This document shows positions 1 to 11,319 of a stretch of 64,000 nt of DNA, in pieces. Numbering within the stretch: position 1 is the first letter of the stretch; each line of letters opens with the position of its first letter. Both the position numbers and the translations under genes were made by a program. The stretch covers positions 1,634,001 through 1,698,000 of the forward strand of contig NW_024468914.1 in assembly GCF_011745365.1 (NCBI RefSeq), in the 5' to 3' direction. The notes under the pieces are model-generated. The model was given only the letters and a program-made list of their open reading frames with translations, searched no databases and was not told where the DNA came from. This DNA comes from Cryphonectria parasitica EP155 (taxonomy: Eukaryota; Ascomycota; Sordariomycetes; Diaporthales; Cryphonectriaceae).

Positions 1-2
1 CC

Positions 3-431
3 CCAATCCCGCACGAGGTGCTCAACATCAACCTGGCCGTGTGCCCATTCGTACCGCTGGCAGGGCTGATTAGTGGGTTTGGTGTGCAGTAACTTGCTGC
101 TGTCCTGGCTGTGCTGGACGCATACGAAGCGCGTGTCCAGGAGACATACATCTGGGCCCATCATGGGGCGTCTGAGCAGGATCTTGACTAGAGAAGTGGA
201 GTCCTGTACGCACTGTCTCTTGCGGCCGAGCTTATGGTGACGCCGGCCTGGAGGAACCAATACATCCGCGAGGTGGTGCCTTTACTGCATAAAAGCGTCA
301 CCAAGGTGCGCAGACGAAGTTGGCCAGGTGTCGGCGGCGGCGACGGCGACCAGGCCCCCGAAGAGCAGGCCGCCAAGGTCAAGGCTCTGGATCAATGGTG
401 CCTGGATCACGGTGTGAGCGAGCTGATGTAA
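3..431 (+). pseudogene. C-terminal fragment of an unrecognised protein, two in-frame stops
   Basis: One reading frame runs from the left edge to TAA at 429-431 and reads like real protein, but is broken by TAA (90-92) and TAG (189-191). Both fall where a glutamine codon (CAA, CAG) is the simplest ancestor, which fits C-to-T decay. The tail holds a Gly/Asp-rich linker and a Glu/Ala/Lys-rich helix. The 5' end lies outside the window. I do not recognise the family; a transposon protein is likely from the surroundings, but this is inference. Confidence 0.4.
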
Positions 432-527
432 ACGGTCCCATTGGCGCTAGAAATTCAACACTTACTAGTACAGTTTCGGACAAATGATTACATAACCCAT
501 GACAGGATTGTCCGAACTAATCAGGAA

Positions 528-611
528 GGGACCGCAACGATCGCACAGCGGTTCTTACGGTCCAAGGATGGGACCGCAACAGTCGCACTGCGGCAGCCAC
601 GGTCCAGGACT
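528..611. repeat. Two tandem copies of a 42-bp GC-rich repeat in an LTR- or promoter-like segment
   Basis: Copies begin with GGGACCGCAAC at 528 and 570 and each ends in a CGGTCCA segment. A TATATAA box lies near 620 and a run of GTTT repeats near 675. The 432-671 segment has no coding potential and resembles the upstream half of a retrotransposon LTR, but no second copy exists in the window to prove it. I see nothing supportable in 672-1090. Confidence 0.4.
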
Positions 612-1090
612 GAAGAGACGGATATATAACTACACAGTCCTTACCAATGGAAAGATCTTGTACATAGCTCTTTAGTTTGTTTGTTTGTTTGTGTTATTTG
701 ACGCCAGAGGGAAAGGAAGCGTAGCTATCCTTTCCAGACCTCCCGAGGGGTATAAGGCGCGCTGAGCTAGGTTGCCTTCAAGCTTGGTTATAAGTCCAAG
801 GCCAACAAGGACCTGATTGCGGCCCTCGCCCAGGTCTCTGGTGAATCCGCACTCGTCCATTAAGACAGCTGCCAGCAGGGCAACGGCCTGTGGCGAGGTT
901 GCGTGGTGATATGGAAGGGGGTTGTTGAATCGGCGACTGCAGTCTGTGCCAACTGCTACTACAACGGAGGCGCCTCACTGTGCCACTGGCCAGAGCGATG
1001 CCTGGTGCATATATCCAATATATGCCGGCGACTCAGAGCAATGGCCGGTGTATATGAGAAAGACGAAAGAGGGACTCTACCTGAGCTTCA

Positions 1091-2060
1091 TCAACATTGG
1101 CCAATATCTGCAATAATCGGAGCGGCTCTTCGAGGGCCATGCCTAGGTTTCGAGATATGGATCCCTGCTTTCTTTTGAATCCGGCTAGCCCAGCTGCCAG
1201 CGGTCTGGCTGGAGATCTTCTCGTTGCGCTGCGCTGTGGAGCGCCGGAGAAGTCGGATCTTATACCATAGCCGGCGGTCTGAGAAGTCCGGCAGAGGCTC
1301 CTTTTCGCATCCGAAGCGCCAGAAGTACCAGAAAGCCACAGCGCTGACTACACAGCTGAGAGGGTCGCGATGCCGAAGCGCGCCGCCATACTGGATACGC
1401 GCATCTGTATTCTTTTTGCCCTGTCTCATTACAGCCACAAGACAGCGTGGCGGCGGCAGCCCTGATCGTCTCTGGCGATATGCCTCCGGCAGCGTGAAGC
1501 TGAACAGGTCTGGCATCTCGAGGGCCGAGCGCTCGCCAGGCCTCTAGGCAAGATGTGTGCCCAAGAGAAAGTCCCTATTGGTCCGCAGCGCCTGGCCTAT
1601 GGATCGGCTATAGCCCCAAGTCCAAGCTGCGCGCGTATGGTTAGGTATCTCGAGCTGCGAATACACATCTCGAAGAGTAAGGTCCAGGCGGTCTGCGTAT
1701 TCGTCGCGCTGTCTGGCGTACGTCTCGTCGCTGGGTTCTTTCAACAGATCCTTGAGCAACATAGTCCTGGGGTTCGGTGCCGCATTCATATTAACAGAGG
1801 TCTGGAAGGCCCAGAGCTTGACGATGGCTGAGATATAGCTCTTGACGGAGTTAAGGTGAAGGAGGAGCCGGATGCTTGGGTGCAGCGACGTGGCCCAGTC
1901 CGACTGGTATCTCCCCACAAAGGGGAATCAGCCTCGCATCAACATTCATCTGCCTTTTGGAGGCTTCTAGGGCGCTGTGGCCGTGGCGGTAGGGCTAGAT
2001 CGCGAGGAGGGATTCTGATGCTGGAGGACACGATGTCGGCCGCGATACCCCGCGCGCATA
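1091..2060 (-). pseudogene. Crypton/Ndc10-like tyrosine recombinase remnant
   Basis: Read right to left, fragments of one protein appear in two frames. The first (about 1918-1544) has the SVKSYISAIVKLW helix and an NPR motif followed by a Tyr/Ala/Asp-rich helix. The second (about 1516-1091) has CLVAVMRQGK, a GALRHRDPL motif, AVAFWYFWRF and a PDFSDRRLWY-type segment, then a degraded basic His/Arg-Gly motif near 1120-1150. This order is that of fungal Crypton proteins related to the centromere protein Ndc10 (GCR1-like domain), which rearrange DNA through a catalytic Tyr and R-H-R residues. The two parts are out of frame, in-frame stops occur, and the catalytic Tyr end is not recognisable. Family match is from memory of the motif order. 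Confidence 0.6.
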
Positions 2061-2115
2061 CAGCACCTTGAAATCCATAAGATCTGGCCATTTGAAGAAG
2101 CGGTGTGGTCGGCCA

Positions 2116-2160
2116 GGGTGGCCGATAACCCCGGGTGGCCGATAACCCCCCCCCCCCCCC
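2116..2160. repeat. Direct repeat GGGTGGCCGATAACCCC x2 plus poly-C tract
   Basis: The 17-bp unit occurs at 2116-2132 and 2133-2149 and runs into an uninterrupted run of C up to 2160. It lies between the broken end of the LINE reverse transcriptase and the start of the Crypton remnant, so it may be a terminal repeat or a junction scar. Confidence 0.6.
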
Positions 2161-2300
2161 TGCGACTTATATCCTTGCCACGAGCCAGACCCATGCTCCT
2201 ATATGAAGAGAACCAAGACGCGCTGGGCAGCAGTAGGGCCAAGGTCTTTACTGGACCAAACATATGAAAGATAGCAGCATAAGAGACACAGATGATGGAG

Positions 2301-4160
2301 CTATCGAGTTCGTAAAAGCCAAGACGCTAGCGCTAAAGGGAAGAGGAGAAATTCTGGCCAGCCTTGCTGTCGTAGCCTTCTTGCTAGACGATTCTTGAGT
2401 ACTGCATCAAAAGCCCCTTGTACGTCCATCGTCAGAAGGGAGGCCCTCTGTCCCCTGATGGAGAGCTTTTTTGATATCGTGGGTGAGGCATGTTGCCAAG
2501 TCAACCGCTGACCTTTTCGGGAGAGCTCCGAAATGCTGGCTGCTGAGGAGGCCTCGCGTGACTGCGAGCGTTGACATCCTTCTTGCCACCAGTCGCTCGA
2601 GCCCCTTTCCCAATGCAAGAGAGCAGAGCTATGGGACGATATGCCCGATAGGTTGAGTAGTCTGACTTTCCCGGTTTTGGGATCATTGTGACCTCTGCCT
2701 TTCGGAAAGCTCTGGGGTGGTATCCAGCTCGTAGGCATCCCCCATATAAGGCTGCTATAGGCTCAGCAATCCACGACCAGGCCGCTCTGAGGAGCCTGAC
2801 AGTAATGCCGTCTATACCTGGCGCAGTATTGCTTGTGTGCAGGCAGCAGTGTTCTGCTTCTTGAGTCGTTACTGTCTCGTCCCATGGGATCGCCTCTGGC
2901 GAGTCCTCTATAGCCAGTTGTTCCCAAGGGTCTTCGATGTCGTCCTCTGCTGAGAATCGGAAGAGCACTTTGTCCCTGAGCAGGCTAGCCTTGGCTGTCG
3001 GTTCTGTGATCATCCGTCCTTGGTCCACGAGAGGCGGCGGCTGGTACGAACCGGGACTTTTGTGCCAGGCTGTAATCTTGAATATGTCCTTCGAGGTAGT
3101 TGCTTTTCCAATCATTCCCTCCCAGTATGATCGCTTTGCCTTTCTCGCTTCGGTCTTAAGAGCTTTGTTGGCCATCCTCAGCAGCTCTGTATCCCCTTCT
3201 CTCTCTCATAGCCTCCTTGGCTCTCTGCTGCGCTTGGCGACATCCCTCTGTCCACCACACAGCTGCGTGCCCTCTTCGTTTTACCCTTTCCCCTGTGGCT
3301 CCCATTGCCCCCTGTAGGAGTTCTGAGAGTTCTTGTGCTAATATATCCAACAACTCTGGAGTACCATCCAGTGTTCGGATCCGGCTGCTGTGTCGTTTTA
3401 CCATCTGCGCGAACTTATTCTCCATGGTTTCCTTGACCTTTAGGCGCCCTTCTCTTCGAGGCAGCGCCTGGTCTCCCGTGATCTCCGTCTATAGCGTATA
3501 GTGGTCAGATCCTGTATACAGCTCTTGGAGCACATTTGTGCGTATATCTGTCAGCGAGGTAAACACTAGGTTGATAGTATTTCCTGCTTTGTGCGTGGGT
3601 TCCTCTGAGTTGGCAGCATACACCTGGTGATCCTCTGCCCAAGCTGCTATCCTGTTCTCTGGCCCGCAGTGTCGTTGATGCCCCCGGCTGCCATGTCTAG
3701 TGGCAGCGCGTTGAAATCTCTGGCAACCACTATTCTGTCGGGTAGTTCCCACTTCTCCAGCGCATCTAGCACCTCGTGGCTCCTAGGGTTCACGTATATA
3801 TTGGCGATCGTGATTCCCTGGACAAATACAGCATAGAAGTCATGCGATCCGAAAGGCCTTTCCTGGTATACTGTTCAGTTCCGGCCCCTTCTTCATATAT
3901 GTAACCACCCCTGGTCTGCTCGTTCATATGTCTATCGGTATATATATGTCGTAGCCCGGGTGGGTTTTCGTAAGATTGCGGCTGCCTCTGCTCTGTGCCC
4001 AGGGCTCTTGGATCAAGATTACATCTGCCCTTGCTTCCCAGGCCACATTCAATGCAATATCGTGTACTGGCCCGCTCTTTCCGCAGTTCACCGGAAGGAG
4101 CCGGAGCCTACACCCTTGTCTGTCGCTCTGCCTTGTCTGTGGTGTATTCACGATATTAGG
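2301..4160 (-). pseudogene. Tad1-like LINE ORF2: endonuclease and reverse transcriptase, frameshifted and 3' truncated
   Basis: From right to left: an exonuclease-endonuclease-phosphatase N-terminus (NCGKSGPVHDIAL...ILIQEPW, about 4130-4010); its C-terminal GSDHYTL motif near 3490; a linker with WWTEGCR (about 3260); then reverse transcriptase block APGIDGITVRLL (about 2830) with FRKAEVTMIPKPGK and YRPIALLS, and in another frame TMDVQGAFDAV (about 2420). These are landmarks of Tad1-clade non-LTR retrotransposons, which nick DNA and copy their RNA at the nick. The catalytic FADD-type box is absent: the element stops being recognisable at about 2300, beside the Crypton remnant. At least three frame changes are needed, so it is dead. 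Confidence 0.85.
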
Positions 4161-4295
4161 CGTTGGTGTCCATCGGGGTCCTCAGCAGACTCCAGGAGTT
4201 CCGTTGATGCCACAATGATTGATTTCCTCCGCCATGATCGGGTCTGGCGAGGATGTGGGTGGAGGGGGGCCTTTCCTCTGTCCGCTGAGGCTGTC

Positions 4296-5498
4296 CTATT
4301 TCTGGTGGGGAGTTCGGCGTGGAGGCTTGCTGGGGGGGGGGGGGGGGATTTCCTCTCCTCTCCTCTCCTGCTCTGGCTTGTCCCTCGTGTCCTGCGGCTC
4401 CTTTGGGGCTTGGGCGTGAGCTGCTGCATACTCCTTTTCCCCTAGCTTTCTGATCGCCTGGAGCTGTCTCTGTGTAGGTCTGTGGATCTTTCCGTGTTTC
4501 CTCTTTGGGCGGGCCGGGCAGCTCGGGAAGTTGGACGGGTGAGGACCTTTACAGTTGGGGCACCGAGGATGTCGTGTGCACCTCGGGGTGCACCGCGTTT
4601 TGTCTCCGCAGTTTTGGCACTTCTCAGGGCGCAAGCACTGCCTGGGGTCGTGGAAGTCGAGACATCGGCTGCACTGTGTAACCTGTTCCTTTTCCTTCAG
4701 CCTCCTGGCTGGCGGGGAAACTCTCAAAGATCCCGGAAGCCTGGCTTGACCGTGTTCCGGAAGGAGATGACCCAGTTTCTCCTCTGTCCCTCCTCTTGGT
4801 GTCCCGAGGGCTTGCACTGGACTGGTACTGATCCTGTGGGCGGCGTTGACCTCCGCTGGGATCAGCTCTTCCGTTCGGCGCTCTCCATTGTGTGTCTTGA
4901 GGGAGTTCGGGACGCTGTTGACAATGTAGGTGTACCATTTCTCCGCTTTCTCCACAACTGCTCCGTGATCCTCCAGGAAAGACCATGGTGCACATAGCTT
5001 TGTCTCTGCTTCCTTGGACGCGGTACGGACAGCAAAAGCCACTTCGTACTTGTTGGACCTGCTTAAAATCCGCTAGCCGTATGCCGGTTTGGTCGCTGAG
5101 GCTGACCTTGGCTTCCGGCGCCGTAAGGCTACGCCATGGGTGCCAAGTTGGCAGCAGCCGGATGAAGATCCGGTCGTCCGCTTTCGCCTCCTCCCTTCCG
5201 CCTTTTGCCGCCTTGCGTGTTGGCTCGAGGGCCAGGTTTTGCTGCTCGTCTTCTTTCTCTGGACAAGCGTCCATTGGGATTCGTCGCTGGTTGCCTTGGA
5301 TTGGCCTTCGCTGTGGGCTTTGCTACGTGGCTCACGTTGTTGGGGGGGGGCGGGTTCTCGTCCAGTCTTCTGGCCAATTTCCTTGTCTTGTAGTTCGGCC
5401 CGGGCCCGTTGTTGCGGGGCGGGTGGAGTGAGTCTCGTCTTGGTTGGGTCCGGAGTTCCTATATTGGTTCCCCCCTGTGGGGTGGATTCAGCGCTCAA
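4296..5498 (-). pseudogene. Tad1-like LINE ORF1 (gag-like nucleic-acid-binding protein), frameshifted
   Basis: The upstream frame (to about 5050) carries a basic, Gln/Lys-rich N-terminus and an RRM-like segment beginning DDRIFIRLLPTWHPWR. The downstream frame (5042-4296) continues it and contains cysteine knuckles CSRCLDFHDPRQC, CQNCGDKTRC and CPNCKGPHPSNFPSC (about 4680-4560), followed by a Lys/Arg-rich tail and a proline run. This is the usual ORF1 plan of Tad/MGR583-type LINEs; the product coats the element RNA. One frameshift near 5040 separates the halves. ORF2 follows on the same strand after about 150 bases. A G homopolymer near 4331-4347 (plus strand) lies in the proline-coding tail. 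Confidence 0.85.
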
Positions 5499-6131
5499 CT
5501 GTCCCGCCCCGCTGGCCAGCTGTAAGAGCGCCCTCCCTCCTCAGCACTGCGCCCGCGTTTTTGGCCCAGGTCTTCTGGAACCCTGTGCTGAATTCGCTGA
5601 GGGGCGAGGTCGAGCGCTTTCGATGTTGTAGTGAGAACTTGGCGGCGAGCCCGTCGTTCGCTCTCCTCCCCAAGGAGAGAGAGTTCGACCGCTTCTTGGA
5701 GCGGTCCTTTCCCCGGTGCTGTCTGCTTCGCGTTGTTGGCCGTGAAGACGAGGTTCCGTGGGACAGAATTGTTGCCCCAGGCAAGGTCGCGCAAGGGCAA
5801 CTCCTGTGGCGATGTTGGGAGTGATGTCTGTTGTCGCCGCGAGTGAGGACAGGACCTCGACGGGCCTTTTCTTTGCCGGTCGAGGTGCTTCGGGGGGGAA
5901 GCCCGCTGGCCTCCTGTAACTGTACGTCGCTCCTCCGCAAGCATACTTAGCCCTCCTGCACACAGTGCAAGCAGTTTCGTTGTACTGTGATCCCCAGCAA
6001 TCCGTTCCTTCTTTGCACAATGCGAGAGGTTTGCGGGACTGTGTTGTCTAGAAGGAAGGAGACCCTCTTCGCCAGCGGGTCCCTTTCCCTGCTCTGCCTA
6101 TCCATACCCTGTGGCCTGCTCCGCGCCTTTT
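5499..6131 (-). other. GC-rich stretch upstream of LINE ORF1, probably its 5' leader
   Basis: Several short overlapping frames are open on both strands because of base composition. None shows a recognisable domain. It lies between the tail of one LINE and ORF1 of the next, so the 5' untranslated region of the second element is the simplest reading. Confidence 0.35.
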
Positions 6132-6410
6132 TTACTTCTGCGTCGAACAACCTCCGCTCGCCAAAGAAGATGTCCGTGCGCCGAGCCGGCTATTTCTTGG
6201 CCCCCTGTAGGCGACAAACCACCACCCCAGCACCCCCTTTGTCGGTTTTACTAACCATAACCCCCGGGCCTTCTTGGCGCTCGGTTTAGCGTGCCCAGGC
6301 CACCACCAGACCTCCCCGCCGTAAAGAGCGACCGGGAGTACGCAGGCCGAGGTAGCGAGTGCCGTGAGGTTGGGGGGGGAACCGTCCGAGACCCGGTTGG
6401 AGAGATTCAA
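6132..6410 (-). pseudogene. C-terminal end of a second Tad1-like LINE reverse transcriptase
   Basis: The frame contains TSACVLPVALYGGEVWWWPG, the conserved segment after the RT domain of Tad-like LINEs (usual form AVLPVALYGAEVWWPG). It lies upstream of ORF1 of the LINE at 4296-5498 on the same strand, so it must be the 3' end of a different copy. RNase H and poly-A tail are not visible. Confidence 0.65.
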
Positions 6411-6552
6411 TAGGTGGCTTCTCTACACATGAAGATTATATATATGCCCAATGCAGTTCATACAGCGCCTTGTTCACAGCCGCGTTTTGTATTCCTCCTA
6501 CTGTATCTGTATTACGGGATCATTACACATTAAGTCGAGAACACGCTGTTGT

Positions 6553-6595
6553 GGCCGCCGAATTTAGTTGGCGCGGGCCGCTAAATTCGGCGGCC
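6553..6595. repeat. Perfect 15-bp stem hairpin
   Basis: GGCCGCCGAATTTAG at 6553-6567 is matched exactly by its inverse complement at 6581-6595, with a 13-base loop. The surrounding 6411-6860 segment otherwise shows no gene. It sits about 265 bases upstream of the DUF3435 start, where an element border or regulatory site could lie. Confidence 0.75.
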
Positions 6596-6859
6596 CTGGC
6601 AGTGCGGCGCAACTGTCACTACTAAGTACTTACTACCTCCTCCACTGCAGAGGAGGATCGCCATCCCTGCAACTGCGCCGCTCGTCACTTTCCTGAAAAT
6701 AGAACCTGCCAGTTTCGCGTTTTCTCTTTTGGACCCGTGCATTGAATCCTTGAGTTACAAAATGGCCAGTGCTCACACCGTTCGGCGCTCTAGCCTCGCC
6801 GACTCGCTTTGCTCGAGTCAAAGACCCTTTACCCCCTACGAGCACGTAGTAGTGTCGGT

Positions 6860-9357
6860 ATGGCACCGCGTCGCCCTTCACCCCCGTACACAAAGCAGAC
6901 CCCATCGTCAGCATGCGGATTTCATCCAGCACTTCACGCGGCGCGAAGCCCAGAAGCGGCTTGCGCGACGCCCAGATGCGCTGACGGCTGCACAGCATGC
7001 AGCACTTCGCGAGCAGCTCAAAGAACGTTCACTTCCTCAAGCCCGACTACGCCGACAACACTAAAGTGAATATAGCAGGTATTCTGCGAAAGCGGAAGAG
7101 GTAATCGGCCGCCCTGACCCTGTTCCTATCCGTCTTATCGCTAACTTGGGCATGGAGATATTGCGAGTCCGCCGAGCTTACCAACGAGTGGCGAGACGTG
7201 ATCCAGGGCGGCGCAGATCGATCCATGGCGATGGATTTTCTGTTCCACTTGTGTGAATCCTACAAGATCAAGTCGTGGGGGACATCGTGGGAGTATTTTC
7301 GCCAATACAAGCAGCTGTACGCCAGCGTTACCGGCCAGTATATGGACAGGAACGATAGCAAAGAAATCCTCAAGGTGCGATACTATACGCCTTCCGTCAT
7401 GACAGGTACTGACTGTCCTATTCAGTGGCATGACGCGGTCCTCGTTCACCGCTTTGGCCTAGTAGCTCCGAACGGCGGCGGAAAGGACGTGGCCGATTCC
7501 GGCGACTTGCTTGCCCTCCAGACCTTCAACATCGCCTACGACACAGGCGTCTTCTCGGGAGAAAGGCATCGCATACAATTAGCAGGGTGCTACCTCGGTC
7601 TCGCCTTCACGGGGGCGCGACCGGCAGAGTTTGTAGACGGGGGAGCGAAAGAGCGGCAAGGATGGGTGCCTAGAGGAGCTGTTCCCGCGGAAACCGCGAG
7701 TAGCCCATGAAGAAGACGGTACAAAGGCGCTGGAGCCGAGCTCCGGACTACTTGAAGACATTCTCGCACAAGAATATGCCAGCCGGGGGCGTCCGAAAGC
7801 GCTCTGCTACGAAAGACATCCTACTGATGGTCGTGCGCCATCCGAACACTAGCGAGGACGTCCTGGCGATGTCGATCAAATTTGCGCATCACAAGGGAGG
7901 GGGCAGATAACAAGCCGAAGCCGTAAGTCGTTCTATCTCGCCCTTGGGCCTGGCGTCTTACCTAACATATGCTGGACCTCCAGGACTGTCTTCTTTTTCA
8001 CGCCCACCAGGAGGTTAATTTTTCTGTCTCATCAGCGTCGTTGTCAGCCTAGCGGTACATGACGGCGCATTCGCTGCGTCGAATCTCACCAGTGCCAGAC
8101 AGGTCTTTCAGGTCAAAAATCGAGGTCCAGTCAAATGCACTCCTTTACGCTGGAAGGAGGAATGGCTCAAGCGACCCATTTTCCGCCGTTGCGGTGATTT
8201 GCCAGACGACTCGGGCGGTGCTCAATACCAACCGCTCCCATACCACAAGCTCAGAGACGACATGGCACGACAGTCATTGGATAGTGGATGTGAAAAAGCA
8301 ATCGAACCAAAGGCCTGGCGTAGAGGAGCCGCAAACTCTGCTAATGGTATGTCAAATCGGTTCCCTCGCCGGCATGTTGGTTCTGACAGCGCACAGGCCA
8401 CGCTCCTGATGCTGTCCGCGACCAGATGATGATGCGACACGACCCGAAGTGGGCTACTTTCAACAGCGCGTATATCAACGAGAAGGTCCAGTTCCATCTT
8501 CAAAACGCGTTTTTAGACGAACCCACTGAAGACAGCCTAATTGGAATGCTGTCGCATATCGGACTGATGCGCGACCCCCGTGCGAGCGAGGATATGGTCC
8601 CCGATGAGGTTTGGGAGAAAATGCCGCCCAATCCAGAGATTATCGAGCTCCGAGGCAGAGCGAGCGCAGCTGAAAGACGGTCAATACAGAATCAGAGGCA
8701 CGGAAAACGAGACACGGGTGCGGGAGCTTACCCGGAAAATTGCAACGAAGCAAGCGCAACGCGACAAGGCCATCCGGCGAGAATTCCGGGCTCACCATTT
8801 CCATAACCGCCCAACCTGGGATATTGAAAGGCACGCCAGCGGGGATGAAGAAGAGGACAGATACATTGAACCGACGATGGACTTGCACCCACCCGAGAGG
8901 GCTCGGCTCGCTGAGATTCTTTGTAATCAGCCGGACGATTCCGAATCCCTTGGAGCTGCTCGAACTCCGCATCGAGGCTACTGAGCTGATGATAGCCTTG
9001 TGCGGAAAGACGGAAACAGTGAAGCGGCATCGCACTCGGCGCAAGGCAGCAGGGGGAATTCTGATCAAGGAAGAGTCTCCTGGGCCAAGATCCTTTCCCG
9101 CTACTTATGCACAGGACGCAATGCCCTCGCTGCATCGGGGGACAACAGGCTGTCGTACGAGGAACGAACATTCCAGTATTGTCGACCTGCGGTGATGCAC
9201 GATCATTTTGACACGAAGCACGCAGGACGGATGAGCGGTTCCAAGCAGATCACATGCTGTCACCCAAGGTGCCATGGAGGAAGAGCTGGAGTTCAAAGAC
9301 TTGGGCCATTTCAAGAACCATGTAGAGAGGATCCATGGCGTCAAATTGCGGCCTTGA
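6860..9357 (+). pseudogene. DUF3435 tyrosine recombinase (Starship-captain superfamily), introns retained, multiple frameshifts
   Basis: Conserved family blocks appear in order: VHFLKPDYADNTKVN (about 7029), TSWEYFRQYKQLY and VTGQYMDRNDSKE (7283-7371), WHDAVLVHRFGL (7426), HRIQLAGCYL and TGARPAEFVDG (about 7570-7640, with the expected recombinase Arg), KALCYE (about 7795), MVVRHP, IKFAHHKG, TPLRWKEEWLKRP (about 8140), KLRDDMARQSLDSG, RRGAANSANG, RHDPKWATFNSAY, MVPDEVWEKMPP, RPTWDIERHASG, ELRIEATELMIALCGK, and a C-terminal zinc-finger-like end (YCRPAVMHDHF...HFKNHVERIHG) stopping at 9355-9357. Four introns with consensus ends fit the protein: 7101-7157, 7375-7425, 7923-7983, 8347-8396. About eight single-base shifts break it, mostly one extra base in a short run (near 7021, 7642, 7812, 7900, 8020, 8650, 8953). 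Start uncertain (ATG 6860 or 6761). Some shifts could be sequencing errors. Confidence 0.85.
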
Positions 9358-10099
9358 ATATCTCTGGACCAGGAGCGTTGCGCGTACTCTCATTGACTGT
9401 ATTGCAGCCCTACATAGCGCGAAATCCCACTTCGCGCACAAGCCGGAGTGCAAAACGACGGCCGATTCGGGCCGCAAATTCTGATTGATATCCGAGCCAC
9501 TTCATATCCCTAATCTCCAATCACAAAGCTGCTGATAGCAGCGAATTGTGCCCGAAGAAGAACATTTACACGCTCGGCCAATGTCTGGCCGCATGCGGTT
9601 CCAGAGTTATTCAAACTATATCCATTCACCTGCCACGCCGAGGAGAGATTATCTCTCTCTAATCTCCAATATTATCTTTGATGTAAAGGCAGGACAGACG
9701 TCCCCCAGCAGGCTGTCTATGCGTACTTTGTTTTCTTTCGTTAACAACCCTGTAGTAACTCGTCGTCATCAGCCTTGTGCGACACCAAGGGCAGTATCGC
9801 GGGCAGCACGGAGATGTGTGTGACAATGACCACTTGCAGCCACGCAAGTTTCAGCCACTTCTTTATCAAGGGTTAATATGTGAATCTGTCCGAACTTGCA
9901 GCGTCGATTGAGAATATTGTCGTGAGATGTTATGATAGAGAATATATTGAATTCCTATCCGGGCCTGTTCTTCCGCAAAATCACAAGCGTCAAGGATCAA
10001 ATATGAACCACAATCCCCCTCAAGATACTGTTGTTATTACGATGGGTCGTGGATAGCGGTGTTCCTGTCAAAAAGTTAGAATCGACCCACTATAGTTGA
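9358..10099. other. Intergenic, no gene seen
   Basis: Short frames on both strands lack recognisable motifs. Composition becomes AT-richer toward 10 kb. Confidence 0.5.
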
Positions 10100-10390
10100 A
10101 CGCCCAGAACTCTTACAATATCACTTCCTATCAGGGGAAGATAGTTCTGTCTAGATCGACACACGTAATCTTGGCGATATCTGCTGATAGAGATGTGGAA
10201 CTCGGCTCCATACACCTCGTGAAGCTGCCTTAAAAGTTTTCACCAATGTGCGCCATCTCTTTCGAAAATTTTCGCCGCTTCTGTCTCTTTTCCTCGGTCG
10301 TTTCGCAAGACCGTTCTTGCGCCCTGCGGTAAGATCTTGCAAGGGTTGTTCAGGAATGCCACCAAGACGTTCAGCTTCGGCGTTAGACAT
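10100..10390 (-). pseudogene. Small MADS-like (SRF-type) orphan gene, frameshifted
   Basis: One frame reads FRKRWRTLVKTF (about 10265-10230) and a neighbouring frame continues QLHEVYGAEFHISISRY (about 10230-10175). Joined, this is a basic helix followed by a hydrophobic strand, like the SRF/MADS fold seen in short fungal orphan proteins. A single-base shift separates the halves. A related-looking but open frame lies at 17876-18124. Family assignment is tentative. Confidence 0.35.
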
Positions 10391-11199
10391 AACGTAGGCC
10401 GGTTTTCGTCACCAAAGGATGGAACGGAGGCGTATTCCGGGGATAGAGAGCCACTGAAAGACAGCGAGATTTCAAAATTCATGCTCGCTTATTATACTAC
10501 AGGAGAACAATAAAGGGCCAAAAAAAAAACCAGAATCCTGTCGTCCATGATACCATTTACTGTAAATGGTAAATTCTCTACAGTCAAGCTTTGATATGTA
10601 CTAAATTTGCGTTTTCCTATGATCGCGCGACTCCGGCAGGCGGAGCTTGGCTGGTGATAGGAAACGATCAAAGGTCGGTATTAGCGTATGGACGGGATAC
10701 CAGCAATAATAAACGAAAGAAAGAACCTATCTTCCCAATGAAACCATGTCTGACTCCGCCTATGCTGAGGTCACCAAGGTACGTACCGCACTCAACCGGC
10801 TTCGTGGTCTGGAACGTTTACCATCTTTACAAGTATCAGCGCTGACGTTTCAGTGAGAAAACTGATCCGGTAGCCGCGCTGCCCAAAAATACACACTTAG
10901 GATCCCTGTACCTTGGTACCAAAAAGATGCCAGAAACCAGAAACATGACAACCGGAAACCAGAAACAGCTCTGCCGGCACGGTAGCACACTCAGCCCTCC
11001 TGGGGAGATCTCTATGGGAGAAGACAGGGTACTTTGCGAGGTTGGTGAGCCCATGTTTGTATATCTAGTAAGATTGCGTAAAGAAATGCTAGTGTTACTT
11101 TAGAACCTGGATGCAGAAACCTCTGTGTTAGAAAGACGGAGCAGCTTGTAAATTTATGCCATCGTATGTCCTACTACCATAACTAGATTCTAGAAACCG
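10391..11199. other. Intergenic, no gene seen
   Basis: Contains a short A run near 10520 and a small inverted repeat, CATTTACTGTAAATG, near 10553-10567. No coding region or known element is supportable here. Confidence 0.5.
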
Positions 11200-11319
11200 T
11201 ATCCATTCAAACCCCCGTTTGCAATTGACCCCTGTCTGCAAGTGGGCAACATGGGAAGTCCGGCATATTCAAATCATTATCATACACCTAATACAGCACC
11301 ACAATCAATATATTATTCA

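Noticed and set aside
4482..5824. Plus-strand frames of 120-180 codons
   Set aside because: Shadows of LINE ORF1 and its leader; no domain.
5925..5975. CTVCRRAKYAC motif on the minus strand upstream of LINE ORF1, like half of a Zn2Cys6 cluster
   Set aside because: Only three of six cysteines and no continuing frame; probably chance in a GC-rich leader.
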